Shown here piece by piece: positions 47,301 to 55,285 of a stretch of 64,000 bases of DNA. The notes beneath the pieces were generated by a model. The model was not told the DNA's origin, made no database searches, and was given only the letters and a program-made list of their open reading frames with translations. Numbering within the stretch: position 1 is the stretch's first letter; each line of letters begins with the position of its first letter. Source of the stretch: Sandaracinobacteroides sayramensis (GTDB taxonomy: Bacteria > Pseudomonadota > Alphaproteobacteria > Sphingomonadales > Sphingomonadaceae); contig NZ_JAKLSQ010000001.1 of assembly GCF_022014495.1 (NCBI RefSeq), forward strand, positions 1-64,000. Reading direction: 5' to 3'. The position numbers were made by a program, and so were the translations under genes.

Positions 47301-47970
47301 CGCCGGCAACCTGCTGGGCGACGAGCAATCCGGCCATATCCGCGAGGTGGGCTTCGAACTCTACCAGTCGATGCTGGAGGACGCGATCCTCGTCGCCAAG
47401 GCCGAGGCGAAGGGGCTGCGGCCGCCGGAGGATCCGGGCTCGCCGACCATCTCGGTCGATGCGCCGGTGATGATCCCCGAGGATTATGTGCCCGACCTCG
47501 CGCTTCGGATGGCGCTTTACCGCCGGGCGGCGGAGCTGCAGGATCGGGCGGGGATCGAAGCCTTCGCCGCCGAGATGATCGACCGTTTCGGCAAGCTGCC
47601 GGAAGCGGCCGCCAATCTGCTGAAGATCGTGGAGGCGCGCAACGCCGCGAAGAAGGCGCATATCCAGAAGATCGAAGTGGGGCCGAAGGGGGCGCTCGTC
47701 ACCTTCGTGGACGACAAATTCCCCAACCCGGTCGGCCTCGTCGAGTGGATCAACCGGCTGAAGGGCCAGGCGAAGCTGCGCCCGGACCAGAAGCTGTTCC
47801 TCGCCCGCGATTTCGGCGGCCCGGAAGCGCGGCTGGCGGGCGCGCTGTCGCTGGCGCGCGGGCTGGCGCAGGCGGCGTTGCAGGGCGGCGAAAAGGCGCC
47901 GCAGCCAGTGGTCGCGCCCGCTGCGAAGCGGCCGGTGGTGCCGGGGGTGTTCAAGTCGAAACGGCGCTAG
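44380..47970 (+). CDS. mfd: Transcription-repair coupling factor Mfd
   Basis: 1196-residue ATPase that removes RNA polymerase stalled at DNA damage and recruits UvrA. UvrB-like N-terminal part (about 1-330, GRRVALIASDEAAGRAVVET; LPAWDCLPYDRASP). RNA-polymerase-interaction domain at about 495-560 (GELVVHQEHGIGRYIGLVAI). SF2 motor with Walker A GDVGFGKTEVALRAAY (about 646), VDEEQRFGVTHKERLK (about 747), TATPIPRTLQMALSGIRELS, TIIESGIDIPNANTLIVHRA, and a C-terminal TRCF domain (about 1030-1130). Starts one base after the sdhE stop. Its TAG stop is part of the left end of a dispersed repeat. Confidence 0.97.
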   Translation: MLPVAEIAASLRPLKLTGAPAGLLPWLLADLARAGGLDGRRVALIASDEAAGRAVVETATFFAPELKTIWLPAWDCLPYDRASPAQKVLAERLAALSALARPAQGPELLVTTVAAASQRLLPREVVAGASLEVRQGARIDREALVQTLMRAGYTRVETVADAGDFAVRGGLVDLVPPADGEKLRGYRLDFFGDEVDAIRTIDPLTQLTIGRAEGFTLLPVSELLLDEARIRAFRGRWLERFGADATADPIYQAASEGRRIPGLEHFLPLFEERLVTLFDWLGDSDIILTDSGVGAAAEARFEAIADYHQNRLAALKAPAGKGKAKLGASVYRPLEADALYLSPGEWKADTGRAHETSPLPGEVGIDLGALGAPDFTPARVAAAAGGPTIYQAVAERLKEALAAGRRVALAAYSEGSRERVLGLLGEQGAGAIEPVKNWQEAQGLAAKGLVPAVVLGLESGFRLPEIELWTEQDMLGDRLVRRRSARKADAFLKDLQSLEAGELVVHQEHGIGRYIGLVAIRVTGAEHDTVALEYSGGDKLYVPVENLDVLSRYGSESEGVALDKLGGTGWQQRKARMKERIREIAHALLKTAALRATRSADSFEVEQQGYAAFLSGFPWAETDDQLRATDEVLDDLCAGRPMDRLVCGDVGFGKTEVALRAAYVAAAAGAQVAVVCPTTLLARQHAQTFRQRFEQTELSVGALSRLVPAAEAKATRDGLADGQVDVVVGTHAILSKGVEFKRLGLVIVDEEQRFGVTHKERLKSLRHDVHVLTLTATPIPRTLQMALSGIRELSVIATPPVDRLAVRTTVSPFDPVVVREALLREHYRGGQSFIVVPRISDIPDIEQFLREQVPEVRSVTAHGQMAAGEIEERMMAFTDGRFDVLLATTIIESGIDIPNANTLIVHRADMYGLAQLYQLRGRVGRAKRRAYALLTTATDGTLTASAEKRLHVLASLDSLGAGFELASHDLDQRGAGNLLGDEQSGHIREVGFELYQSMLEDAILVAKAEAKGLRPPEDPGSPTISVDAPVMIPEDYVPDLALRMALYRRAAELQDRAGIEAFAAEMIDRFGKLPEAAANLLKIVEARNAAKKAHIQKIEVGPKGALVTFVDDKFPNPVGLVEWINRLKGQAKLRPDQKLFLARDFGGPEARLAGALSLARGLAQAALQGGEKAPQPVVAPAAKRPVVPGVFKSKRR

Positions 47971-48117
47971 GCTGAGACCTCATACAAGTAATGGATGTGT
48001 TTTCCGTCATCCCGGGCTTGACCCGGGATCCCGCTTCCTGGCTCAGCCGGCCGGAAAGCTGGACCCCGGGTCAAGCCCGGGGTGACGAAACGACAGGGAA
48101 TATGAGTCCTCAACCTG
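47969..48117. repeat. Dispersed palindromic element, copy 7 (long form)
   Basis: 149 bp, with left end AGGCTGAGACCTCAT and right end ATGAGTCCTCAACCTG inverted relative to each other. Core arms are at 48006 onward and end at 48086. Flanks match copy 3 closely. Its first bases form the last bases of the mfd stop codon. Confidence 0.8.
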
Positions 48118-48194
48118 GGCGCTGTCTGGCTGCTGACGCATGAATGTCATATGCGGCGCCTAGGCACTGACCGCTTCAATCGCATGCCCAAGGA

Positions 48195-48737
48195 ATGTCC
48201 GTGATTTCAAAAGCCTTTCTGGCAATGGCCGCCATCGCCCTTGCCGCCGCGCCGCTCGCCGCTCAGGCGAAGTCCGCCCCGGCTTCCGTGCCGGTTTCGG
48301 CGCACGACCTCGGCAGCTTCCCCTTCGTGAAAGCTCCCGCGGGCTTCGTCGCCCGCAACGGCAAGAAGCTTGGCTTCGAGGAGAAATATATCTTCGCCGG
48401 CGGCCAGCCCCTGATCGTCAGCGGCCCCTATTATCATGCCGACATCTTCGCCAACGGCGGCGAATGGAACGAAACGCTGCTGCTGAGCCAGCTCGACCGG
48501 CAGATCACCGGCCTGGGCGGCGTGCGGGTGTTCGATGGCGCGATCCCCGATTCCGGGCGCAAGCTGATCGAGGAGAATGCGCCCCGCTTCGTGCAGGATC
48601 TCTACGACCCCTGGCCCTATCGCTTCCGGCAATATCTGATCCGGCAGGAGGACAAGCTGGTCTGGATCGAGCTGGGCTATCGCTACAATGCCGAGATGAT
48701 CGACCTGACGGTGGTGCAGGAAGATCCGAAGAAATAA
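48195..48737 (+). CDS. Exported protein of unknown function
   Basis: 180 residues. Signal peptide MSVISKAFLAMAAIALAAAP, cleaved after AQA. The mature part (SAHDLGSFPFVKAPAGF, EEKYIFAGGQPLIVSGPYYH, RKLIEENAPRFVQDLYDPWP) suggests a compact periplasmic domain, somewhat like the N-terminal region found before OmpA domains in some proteins, but no OmpA domain follows. No cysteines are seen. ATG 48195 has AAGGA just before it. Function not recognised. Its C-terminal codons form a hairpin with the convergent EF-hand gene. Confidence 0.75.
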   Translation: MSVISKAFLAMAAIALAAAPLAAQAKSAPASVPVSAHDLGSFPFVKAPAGFVARNGKKLGFEEKYIFAGGQPLIVSGPYYHADIFANGGEWNETLLLSQLDRQITGLGGVRVFDGAIPDSGRKLIEENAPRFVQDLYDPWPYRFRQYLIRQEDKLVWIELGYRYNAEMIDLTVVQEDPKK

Positions 48738-48752
48738 CCGGCTATTTCTTCG
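48727..48752. terminator. Hairpin spanning two convergent stop codons
   Basis: CGAAGAAATA (48727-48736) pairs perfectly with TATTTCTTCG (48743-48752), loop ACCGGC. Both arms code for the Lys-Lys-stop ends of the convergent genes. It may act as a weak two-way terminator; the stem is only moderately GC-rich and no long T-run follows. Confidence 0.4.
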
Positions 48753-49365
48753 CCTTGAAGCCCGGCTGCATCGTCTGCCACGGTGTCGGCGGCAGAGTCT
48801 CCAGCGTCAGATAGCCCTGCCCCTGCCTGTCCAGAATGGCGAAGCGGCCGTTCAGGACCTTGCGCCATTCCTCGGCGGTGACACGGCTGTTCATGTCCTG
48901 ATCGGCCGCCTTGACCGGGTGGCGGATGTCTATGACGCCATAAAGCCCCGCGCCCCGTGGCGCGCCGGGCGTTGGCCGGGTGCGGCGGGGCGGGGCACTG
49001 GCCGGCATCGGCATGGGGCGCTCGCCCGCATTCGCTTCGGCCTTTGCGTCGGGCGCGCGCTGCCCCGGCCGGGGCGTGAGCGGCGCGAGGACGGCGGCTT
49101 CATAGGCGTCGATCTCCGCCGCCTCCAATTGCCCGTTGCCGTTCAGGTCCAGCGTGCGGAAATAGGCTTCCCCGTCTGCTAGGAACTCGTCCCGCGTCAG
49201 GCGCCCGTCCGCGTCCCGGTCCGCCTGCCGGAACCAGTCCGCCACCGGATAGGGCGCGCCCGAGGCCGCGCGGAAAGGCTGGCCGGAAGGGGCGAGGAAA
49301 AGCTGCTGGCCCGCGGGCTGAGAGGGAGGTTCGGCGGCTGCGGCGAGAAGGAGGATGAGGGTCAG
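48742..49365 (-). CDS. Exported EF-hand protein, probable non-ATG start
   Basis: Four EF-hand-like loops: DRDADGRLTRDEF, DLNGNGQLEAAEI, DQDMNSRVTAEEW and DRQGQGYLTLETL, with a Pro/Ala-rich linker in the middle. It is therefore likely a calcium-binding periplasmic protein. The frame stays open upstream of the first usual start (GTG 49245) and there encodes a clear signal peptide (LTLILLLAAAAEPPS) back to about 49365, with an in-frame stop at 49396-49398. No ATG, GTG or TTG lies in that stretch. CTG 49365, preceded by GGAGA, is the best guess (207 residues). It is convergent with the exported protein gene. Confidence 0.75.
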   Translation of the reverse strand: MTLILLLAAAAEPPSQPAGQQLFLAPSGQPFRAASGAPYPVADWFRQADRDADGRLTRDEFLADGEAYFRTLDLNGNGQLEAAEIDAYEAAVLAPLTPRPGQRAPDAKAEANAGERPMPMPASAPPRRTRPTPGAPRGAGLYGVIDIRHPVKAADQDMNSRVTAEEWRKVLNGRFAILDRQGQGYLTLETLPPTPWQTMQPGFKAKK

Positions 49366-49427
49366 GATGGCGGGTCTCCGGATATGCCCGCCGTTCTAGC
49401 GCGCTTTCCTGAACCGGCGATAGATAG

Positions 49428-49449
49428 AGGGGCGGCGATGGCCGCCCCT
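49428..49449 (-). terminator. Hairpin terminator after ilvC
   Basis: GGGGCGGC / GCCGCCCC, eight perfect pairs with a four-base loop, 15 bp past the ilvC stop. On the minus strand it is followed by TCTATCTATC, a weak T-rich tail. Confidence 0.55.
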
Positions 49450-49463
49450 TCCATCTCGGGCGA

Positions 49464-50540
<1,077 letters not shown>

Positions 50541-51074
50541 CTATCGGGCTTCCGCCCCCCGCGAGAGGGCGACGACACCGCCGCGGGCCACCTCGACGAG
50601 GCCCACTTCGCGCATCAGCTCGATGAACTGGTCCACCTTGACGGTGGAGCCGCTGATCTCGAACACGAAGCTCTGGGTGGTGGTGTCGACGGGCCGGGCG
50701 CGGAAGATGCCGGCCAGCCGCAGCGCTTCCGCGCGGCTTTCGCCGGTGCCGGCCACCTTCACCAGCGCCAGCTCGCGCTCCACATGCGGGCCGAGCTCCG
50801 TCAGGTCGGTGACGCTGTGCACCGGTACCAGCCGGTCGAGCTGGGCGGTGATCTGATCGATCACCCGGCGCGGGCCGGAGGTGACGATGGTGATGCGACT
50901 GACCGCTTCATCCTGGGTGATGTCGGCGACCGTCAGGCTTTCGATATTGTAGCCGCGCGCCGAGAACAGGCCGACGATGCGGCCCAGCACGCCGGCCTCA
51001 TTGTCGACGAGGATCGACAGCGTGTGCCGTTCCGAGATTTCCTCGGGGAAGAGCGATTTCGTGCGGGGCGCCAT
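50541..51074 (-). CDS. ilvN: Acetolactate synthase small (regulatory) subunit
   Basis: 177-residue regulatory subunit giving valine feedback inhibition. ACT domain at the start (HTLSILVDNEAGVLGRIVGL, FSARGYNIESLTVADI), ACT-like C-terminal half (TQSFVFEISGSTVKVDQFIE). ATG 51074 gives MAPRTKSLFPEE and shares a base with the ilvB stop (TGATG), so the two subunits are coupled. The upstream part of the open frame lies inside ilvB and is rejected. The IlvN/IlvH naming cannot be decided from sequence alone. Confidence 0.95.
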   Translation of the reverse strand: MAPRTKSLFPEEISERHTLSILVDNEAGVLGRIVGLFSARGYNIESLTVADITQDEAVSRITIVTSGPRRVIDQITAQLDRLVPVHSVTDLTELGPHVERELALVKVAGTGESRAEALRLAGIFRARPVDTTTQSFVFEISGSTVKVDQFIELMREVGLVEVARGGVVALSRGAEAR

Positions 51075-52825
51075 CAGACCAGCGCCTCCGCCGACTTCGC
51101 CACCTTGCCCGACACCTGATCGGGCGACAGCAGCATTTCCACATGCGTCGCGCCGGACGGGATCATCGGGAAGCAATTGGCGTGCTTCTCCACCAGACAG
51201 TCGACGAACACCGGCCCGTCATGCGCCAGCATTTCGGCGATGCCGGCGTCCAGTTGGTCCTCTGTCTCGATGCGGATGCCCTTCCAGCCATAGGCCTCGG
51301 CCAGCTTCACGAAATCGGGCAGGCTGTCGGAATAGCTTTGCGAATGCCGGCCCTCGTAGGTCAGGTCCTGCCACTGGCGGACCATGCCCATATATTCGTT
51401 GTTCAGCACGAACACCTTCACCGGCAGGCGATATTGGGTGGCGGTCGCCAGCTCCTGGATGTTCATCTGGATCGACGCTTCCCCGGCGATGTCGATCACC
51501 AGCGATCCCGGATTGCCCAGTTGCGCGCCGATGGCCGCCGGCAGCCCATAGCCCATGGTGCCGAGCCCGCCCGAGGTCAGCCATTTGTTCGGCTGCTCGA
51601 AATCGAAATGCTGCGCCGCCCACATCTGGTGCTGGCCGACTTCGGTGGTGATGATCGGATTGCGCCGGTGCGTCGCTTCCCACAGGCGGCGGATGGCGTG
51701 CTGCGGCTGGATCTTCGCCCCCTCCTGCCGGAAGGCCAGGCTGTTCTTCTCCCGCCAGCCGCGGATGCGCGACCACCAGTCCTGCTGGTCCGCCGGCTGC
51801 AGGCCGCGCGCGCGCCAGAGCTTCACCATATCCTCCAGCACATGGCCGACGTCGCCCTCGATCGTCAGGTCCACCCGCACCGTCTTGTTGAAGCTGGACG
51901 GGTCGATGTCGACATGCACCTTGCGGCTCGACGGGCTGAAACCGTCCAGACGGCCGGTCACCCGGTCGTCGAAGCGGGCGCCCAGGCACAGCATCAGGTC
52001 GCACTGGTTCATGGCGAAATTGGCTTCATAGGTGCCGTGCATCCCCAGCATGCCGAGGAATTGCGGATCGGAGGCCGGGAAGGCGCCGAGGCCCATCAGC
52101 GTGGAGGTGACCGGGGCATGGCTCAGCCGGGCGAGGTCGCGCAGCAGCTGCGCGGCACCCGGGCCGGAATTGATCACCCCGCCGCCGATGTAAAGGATAG
52201 GCCGCTCGGCCGAGGCCAGCATGTCCACCGCCGCCTCGATCGCCGCCAGATCGCCCTTCACCCTGGGGCGATAGGTCTTGTGCTCGATGCGGGCAGGCTT
52301 CTCATAGCGGGCGGTCGCCACCTGCACATTCTTCGGAATGTCGACGACGACCGGACCGGGGCGGCCGGCGGTGGCGATGTGGAACGCCTCATGGATGACG
52401 GCGCCGAGGCGGGCCGTCTCCTTCACCAGATAATTGTGCTTGGAACAGTGGCGGGTGATGCCGACCGTGTCGCACTCCTGGAAGGCGTCCGAACCGATCA
52501 GATGCGTCGCCACCTGCCCCGTCAGCACGACGAGGGGAATGGAATCCATCAGCGCGTCGGTGATTCCGGTGACGGCATTGGTGGCGCCGGGGCCGGAGGT
52601 GACCAGCACGACTCCGGGCCGCCCCGTGGAACGGGCATAGCCCTCGGCCGCGTGCACCGCCGCCTGCTCGTGGCGGACGAGGATATGGCGGATCTTGTTC
52701 TGCCGGAAAAGCGCATCGTAGATCGGCAGGACGGCGCCGCCAGGGTAGCCGAAGATCGTATCCACGCCAAGATCGACCAGCGCCTTCACGATGATGTCCG
52801 CGCCGCTCAACTCCCGGCCTTGCAT
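51074..52825 (-). CDS. ilvB: Acetolactate synthase large (catalytic) subunit
   Basis: 583-residue thiamine-diphosphate enzyme joining two pyruvates, or pyruvate and 2-oxobutyrate. Catalytic Glu in RHEQAAVHAAEGYARSTG (about residue 50), SGPGATNAVTGITDALMDSI, the FAD-binding middle domain (GVINSGPGAAQLLRDLARL), and a C-terminal ThDP domain. In the latter the usual GDGSF is replaced by IAGEASIQMNIQELATATQY, and NNEYMGMVRQWQ contributes the Mg2+-binding Asn. ATG 52825 has AGGAAG upstream. It is the first gene of ilvBNC. AHAS relatives commonly have GDG/GDASF here; GEASI is a familiar variant in alphaproteobacteria. Confidence 0.96.
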   Translation of the reverse strand: MQGRELSGADIIVKALVDLGVDTIFGYPGGAVLPIYDALFRQNKIRHILVRHEQAAVHAAEGYARSTGRPGVVLVTSGPGATNAVTGITDALMDSIPLVVLTGQVATHLIGSDAFQECDTVGITRHCSKHNYLVKETARLGAVIHEAFHIATAGRPGPVVVDIPKNVQVATARYEKPARIEHKTYRPRVKGDLAAIEAAVDMLASAERPILYIGGGVINSGPGAAQLLRDLARLSHAPVTSTLMGLGAFPASDPQFLGMLGMHGTYEANFAMNQCDLMLCLGARFDDRVTGRLDGFSPSSRKVHVDIDPSSFNKTVRVDLTIEGDVGHVLEDMVKLWRARGLQPADQQDWWSRIRGWREKNSLAFRQEGAKIQPQHAIRRLWEATHRRNPIITTEVGQHQMWAAQHFDFEQPNKWLTSGGLGTMGYGLPAAIGAQLGNPGSLVIDIAGEASIQMNIQELATATQYRLPVKVFVLNNEYMGMVRQWQDLTYEGRHSQSYSDSLPDFVKLAEAYGWKGIRIETEDQLDAGIAEMLAHDGPVFVDCLVEKHANCFPMIPSGATHVEMLLSPDQVSGKVAKSAEALV

Positions 52826-53128
52826 TGATCTTCCTTCCTGCCCGCTTCTGGCGTGAGCGGGCGGCATAGGGATGCAATGCGGGGCTGTCAACGCCCGTTA
52901 TGGAATTTTATGTCTACCATAAACTGTTATGAGTAATTTTATTTTATGATTGAGACATAAAAGATTTTATTGCTGCAAAAAATGCCACTATTCGTTGGAA
53001 AGGCGTGGCCACGAAGCTGAAACTTGAGTCGGCCGGCGGAAAGGATAAGGCCATGTCCGCCAGCCGGACGCAAGCCGCAGGTCTGGCGGGTGGCGCCTGG
53101 CGCCACCCGTTCCATGGCTTGCCGCGCC
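52826..53128. promoter_or_regulatory. Upstream region of ilvBNC with a 10-bp inverted repeat
   Basis: 303 bases without a gene. An AT-rich block (52895-52990) contains perfect arms TTTTATGTCT (52906-52915) and AGACATAAAA (52953-52962), 37 bp apart, 81 to 137 bp before ilvB. These could be operator half-sites or form a leader hairpin. No obvious leader peptide rich in Leu, Val or Ile was seen. Confidence 0.4.
53087..53109. terminator. GC-rich hairpin after the PEP-CTERM gene
   Basis: CGGGTGGCGCC-T-GGCGCCACCCG, a near-perfect palindrome 20 bp past the stop at 53129. There is no T-run, so termination would be inefficient or protein-dependent. Confidence 0.4.
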
Positions 53129-54280
53129 TCAGGCGCTGAGGCGGGCGATCCCCTCGCGGCGGCGCATGGCCATGCCCACCAGGCCGAAGCCGATGATCAG
53201 CATCGCCCAAGTGGCGGGCTCGGGGACCGCGTCGGCGGCCCCGAAGCCGAGGTTGCCGCCGTCATAGGTGCCGAGCTTCACCGCGCTGTGCGCCCGCAGG
53301 CCGTTGGCGACGATCGAGCCGGAAACGGCCGACTGGGTCACGACATTCGCGAAGGGCGCCAGGATCGAGCCGAAAACGCCTTGCGAGACATGAACCGAAG
53401 CCGCGTCCGAGAAGTTCCAGATCACATTGCCGGCAAAGTCCGGGCCGAAGGCGCCGGCGAGGCCGGTGTTCCAGTTGTAATTGCCGTCGCCCAGGATGTT
53501 GAAGACCACCGTCAGCGCCGGATCGGCGACGTTCAGCTTGAACTGCCAGCCGTTGAGATCGGCTTCCGAGAGGGTGAAGACGCTGACGCCGGTGCCATTG
53601 TCCACCGCGTTCAGGGTCCGCGCGCCATAATTTTCGACGATGCTGTTGCCGGACGTCTGCTTCACTTGCGCGAGCGAGAGCGAAAGCGCCTTCAGATCGG
53701 CTTCCAGCTTGCCGGTTTCCGCGGCGATGCCGGCGCGGAGATCGGTCGTGAACTGGTCGCCCTTGTTGACGGCGATGCTGCCGCCGCCGGCGTTCAGATA
53801 GCCCTTGCCGGCGCCGCCGGCTTCCACCGTGGTGCCTTGCGAGCCATTGATGTTGCTGACGCTGCCGCCGACCTTCACCGTCGCGCCGCTGGTGTTCACA
53901 TTGGCGCCGCCGAAGTCGCCGCCGACCACCACGCTCGCCGGCGCGCCGACATTGCCGTTGCCGCCGTTGGAACCGTTCGACAGGCTGACGATGCCGCCGC
54001 TGGTGTTGCCGCCGACCGTCAGCGTGGCGCGGTTCGAGGCCGCCGCACCCTGGGTGCCGTTCCCGCCGCCGAACTGGCCGCCGCCCGAAAGATTGCCGCC
54101 GATGAAGGTCTTGCCTTCGACGGTGAGCCAGCCCTGGGCGTTGCCGAGAATGATGGCGTTGGTTTCGCGCATCGCCTGCAGGCCGGCGAGCGGATCGCCG
54201 ACCGGAGCAGCGGCAAGAGCCGGCTGCGCTGCAAGGATGAGGCCGCCGAACCCGAAGGCGGCAAGGGTGCGGAGTTTCAT
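53129..54280 (-). CDS. Choice-of-anchor A family protein with PEP-CTERM sorting signal
   Basis: 383-residue exported protein. Signal peptide MKLRTLAAFGFGGLILAAQP, cut after ALA. A collagen-binding-like choice-of-anchor A domain follows, with QAMRETNAIILGNAQGWLTV and a Gly/Asn-rich beta region (about 70-160, VGGNTSGG, VVVGGDFGG, VKVGGSVSN) that looks like a repeated strand-turn unit. The end has PEP-CTERM: VPEPATWAMLIIGFGLVGMA then RRREG, a motif plus helix plus basic tail processed by an exosortase. No exosortase is in the window. It is probably attached to the surface or extracellular matrix. An ATG at 54316 is also possible. Confidence 0.9.
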   Translation of the reverse strand: MKLRTLAAFGFGGLILAAQPALAAAPVGDPLAGLQAMRETNAIILGNAQGWLTVEGKTFIGGNLSGGGQFGGGNGTQGAAASNRATLTVGGNTSGGIVSLSNGSNGGNGNVGAPASVVVGGDFGGANVNTSGATVKVGGSVSNINGSQGTTVEAGGAGKGYLNAGGGSIAVNKGDQFTTDLRAGIAAETGKLEADLKALSLSLAQVKQTSGNSIVENYGARTLNAVDNGTGVSVFTLSEADLNGWQFKLNVADPALTVVFNILGDGNYNWNTGLAGAFGPDFAGNVIWNFSDAASVHVSQGVFGSILAPFANVVTQSAVSGSIVANGLRAHSAVKLGTYDGGNLGFGAADAVPEPATWAMLIIGFGLVGMAMRRREGIARLSA

Positions 54281-54400
54281 GGTGCGTTGCGTCCCGAAAA
54301 AGTTGTTCTGATACATTCGATGTGGGAACCCCTTAGCAGAATTCCAGAGCGTTAACCGTGACGGATTGTAACGGTTCTCACGGCCTCGGCCGGGCCGGCT

Positions 54401-55285
54401 TTAGCCCAGCCGCGCGGGAATTCTGGGCCAGCCGCCCATCTGGTTGCGCAGCCAGGTGGCCTGCCTCTTGGCATATTGCCTTGTGTCGAGGCGCCAGCGG
54501 GCCAGCGCCGCCTCCTCGGAAAGCGTGCCGGCCAGCAAGGCGAGAAGCGGCGGAACGCCGATCGCCCGCATCACCGGAAGCGTCCGCGACAGCCCGCGTG
54601 CGGCCAGATGCCGCACCTCCTCCAAGGCCCCTTCCCGCCACATCGCGCCCACCCGGGCGTCGATCCGCTCGACCAGCGCGGGGCGCGGGATGTCGATCAC
54701 CAGCGGCCGGAGCGCGACCTCGGCGCCGAGCCCCCCATCGGCTTCCGCCTGCTGCCAGCTTGCCAGCGACCGGCCCGAGGCGCGGACGACTTCCAGCGCC
54801 CGGGCGTTGCGCTGCGTGTCATGCGGGTGGAGGCGCGCGGCCATCGCCGGATCCTCCCGCTCCAGCGCGGCGCGGACCTCCCCGGTCGACAGGCGGCGGA
54901 CATCGGCGCGAACCTCATCGGGGATTTCCGGCACCGGGGCGATCCCCTCCAGCAGGGTGCGCAGATAAAGGCCGGTGCCGCCGACGAGGATCGGCAGCCG
55001 CCCGGCTTCATGCGCGGCGGCGATTTCCGCGCGCGCAAGTTCGGCCCAGCGCGCGGCGGTGCAGCTTTCCGCCCCGTCGACCACACCGAACAGCCGGTGC
55101 GGGGCGCGCGCCATCTCGGCGGCGGACGGGCGGGCGGACAGGATCGAAAGCTCGGCGTAAAGCTGGCTGGCGTCGGCGTTGATGATCACGCCTTTTTCCG
55201 CTTCCGCCATTTCCAGCGCCATTGCCGACTTGCCGCTGGCGGTCGGCCCTGCAATGACGGCGAGCGGAGGCTTTCCCGAACCCAT
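54401..55285 (-). CDS. miaA: tRNA dimethylallyltransferase
   Basis: 294-residue enzyme adding a dimethylallyl group to A37 of tRNAs reading UNN codons. P-loop VIAGPTASGKSAMALEMAE, INADASQLYAELSILSARP, ILVGGTGLYLRTLLEGIAPV, and the RNA-binding DTRQYAKRQATWLRNQM near the end. The long upstream frame (to 56032) is antisense to serB and rejected. ATG 55285 overlaps the serB start, sharing one CATG. Confidence 0.95.
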   Translation of the reverse strand: MGSGKPPLAVIAGPTASGKSAMALEMAEAEKGVIINADASQLYAELSILSARPSAAEMARAPHRLFGVVDGAESCTAARWAELARAEIAAAHEAGRLPILVGGTGLYLRTLLEGIAPVPEIPDEVRADVRRLSTGEVRAALEREDPAMAARLHPHDTQRNARALEVVRASGRSLASWQQAEADGGLGAEVALRPLVIDIPRPALVERIDARVGAMWREGALEEVRHLAARGLSRTLPVMRAIGVPPLLALLAGTLSEEAALARWRLDTRQYAKRQATWLRNQMGGWPRIPARLG

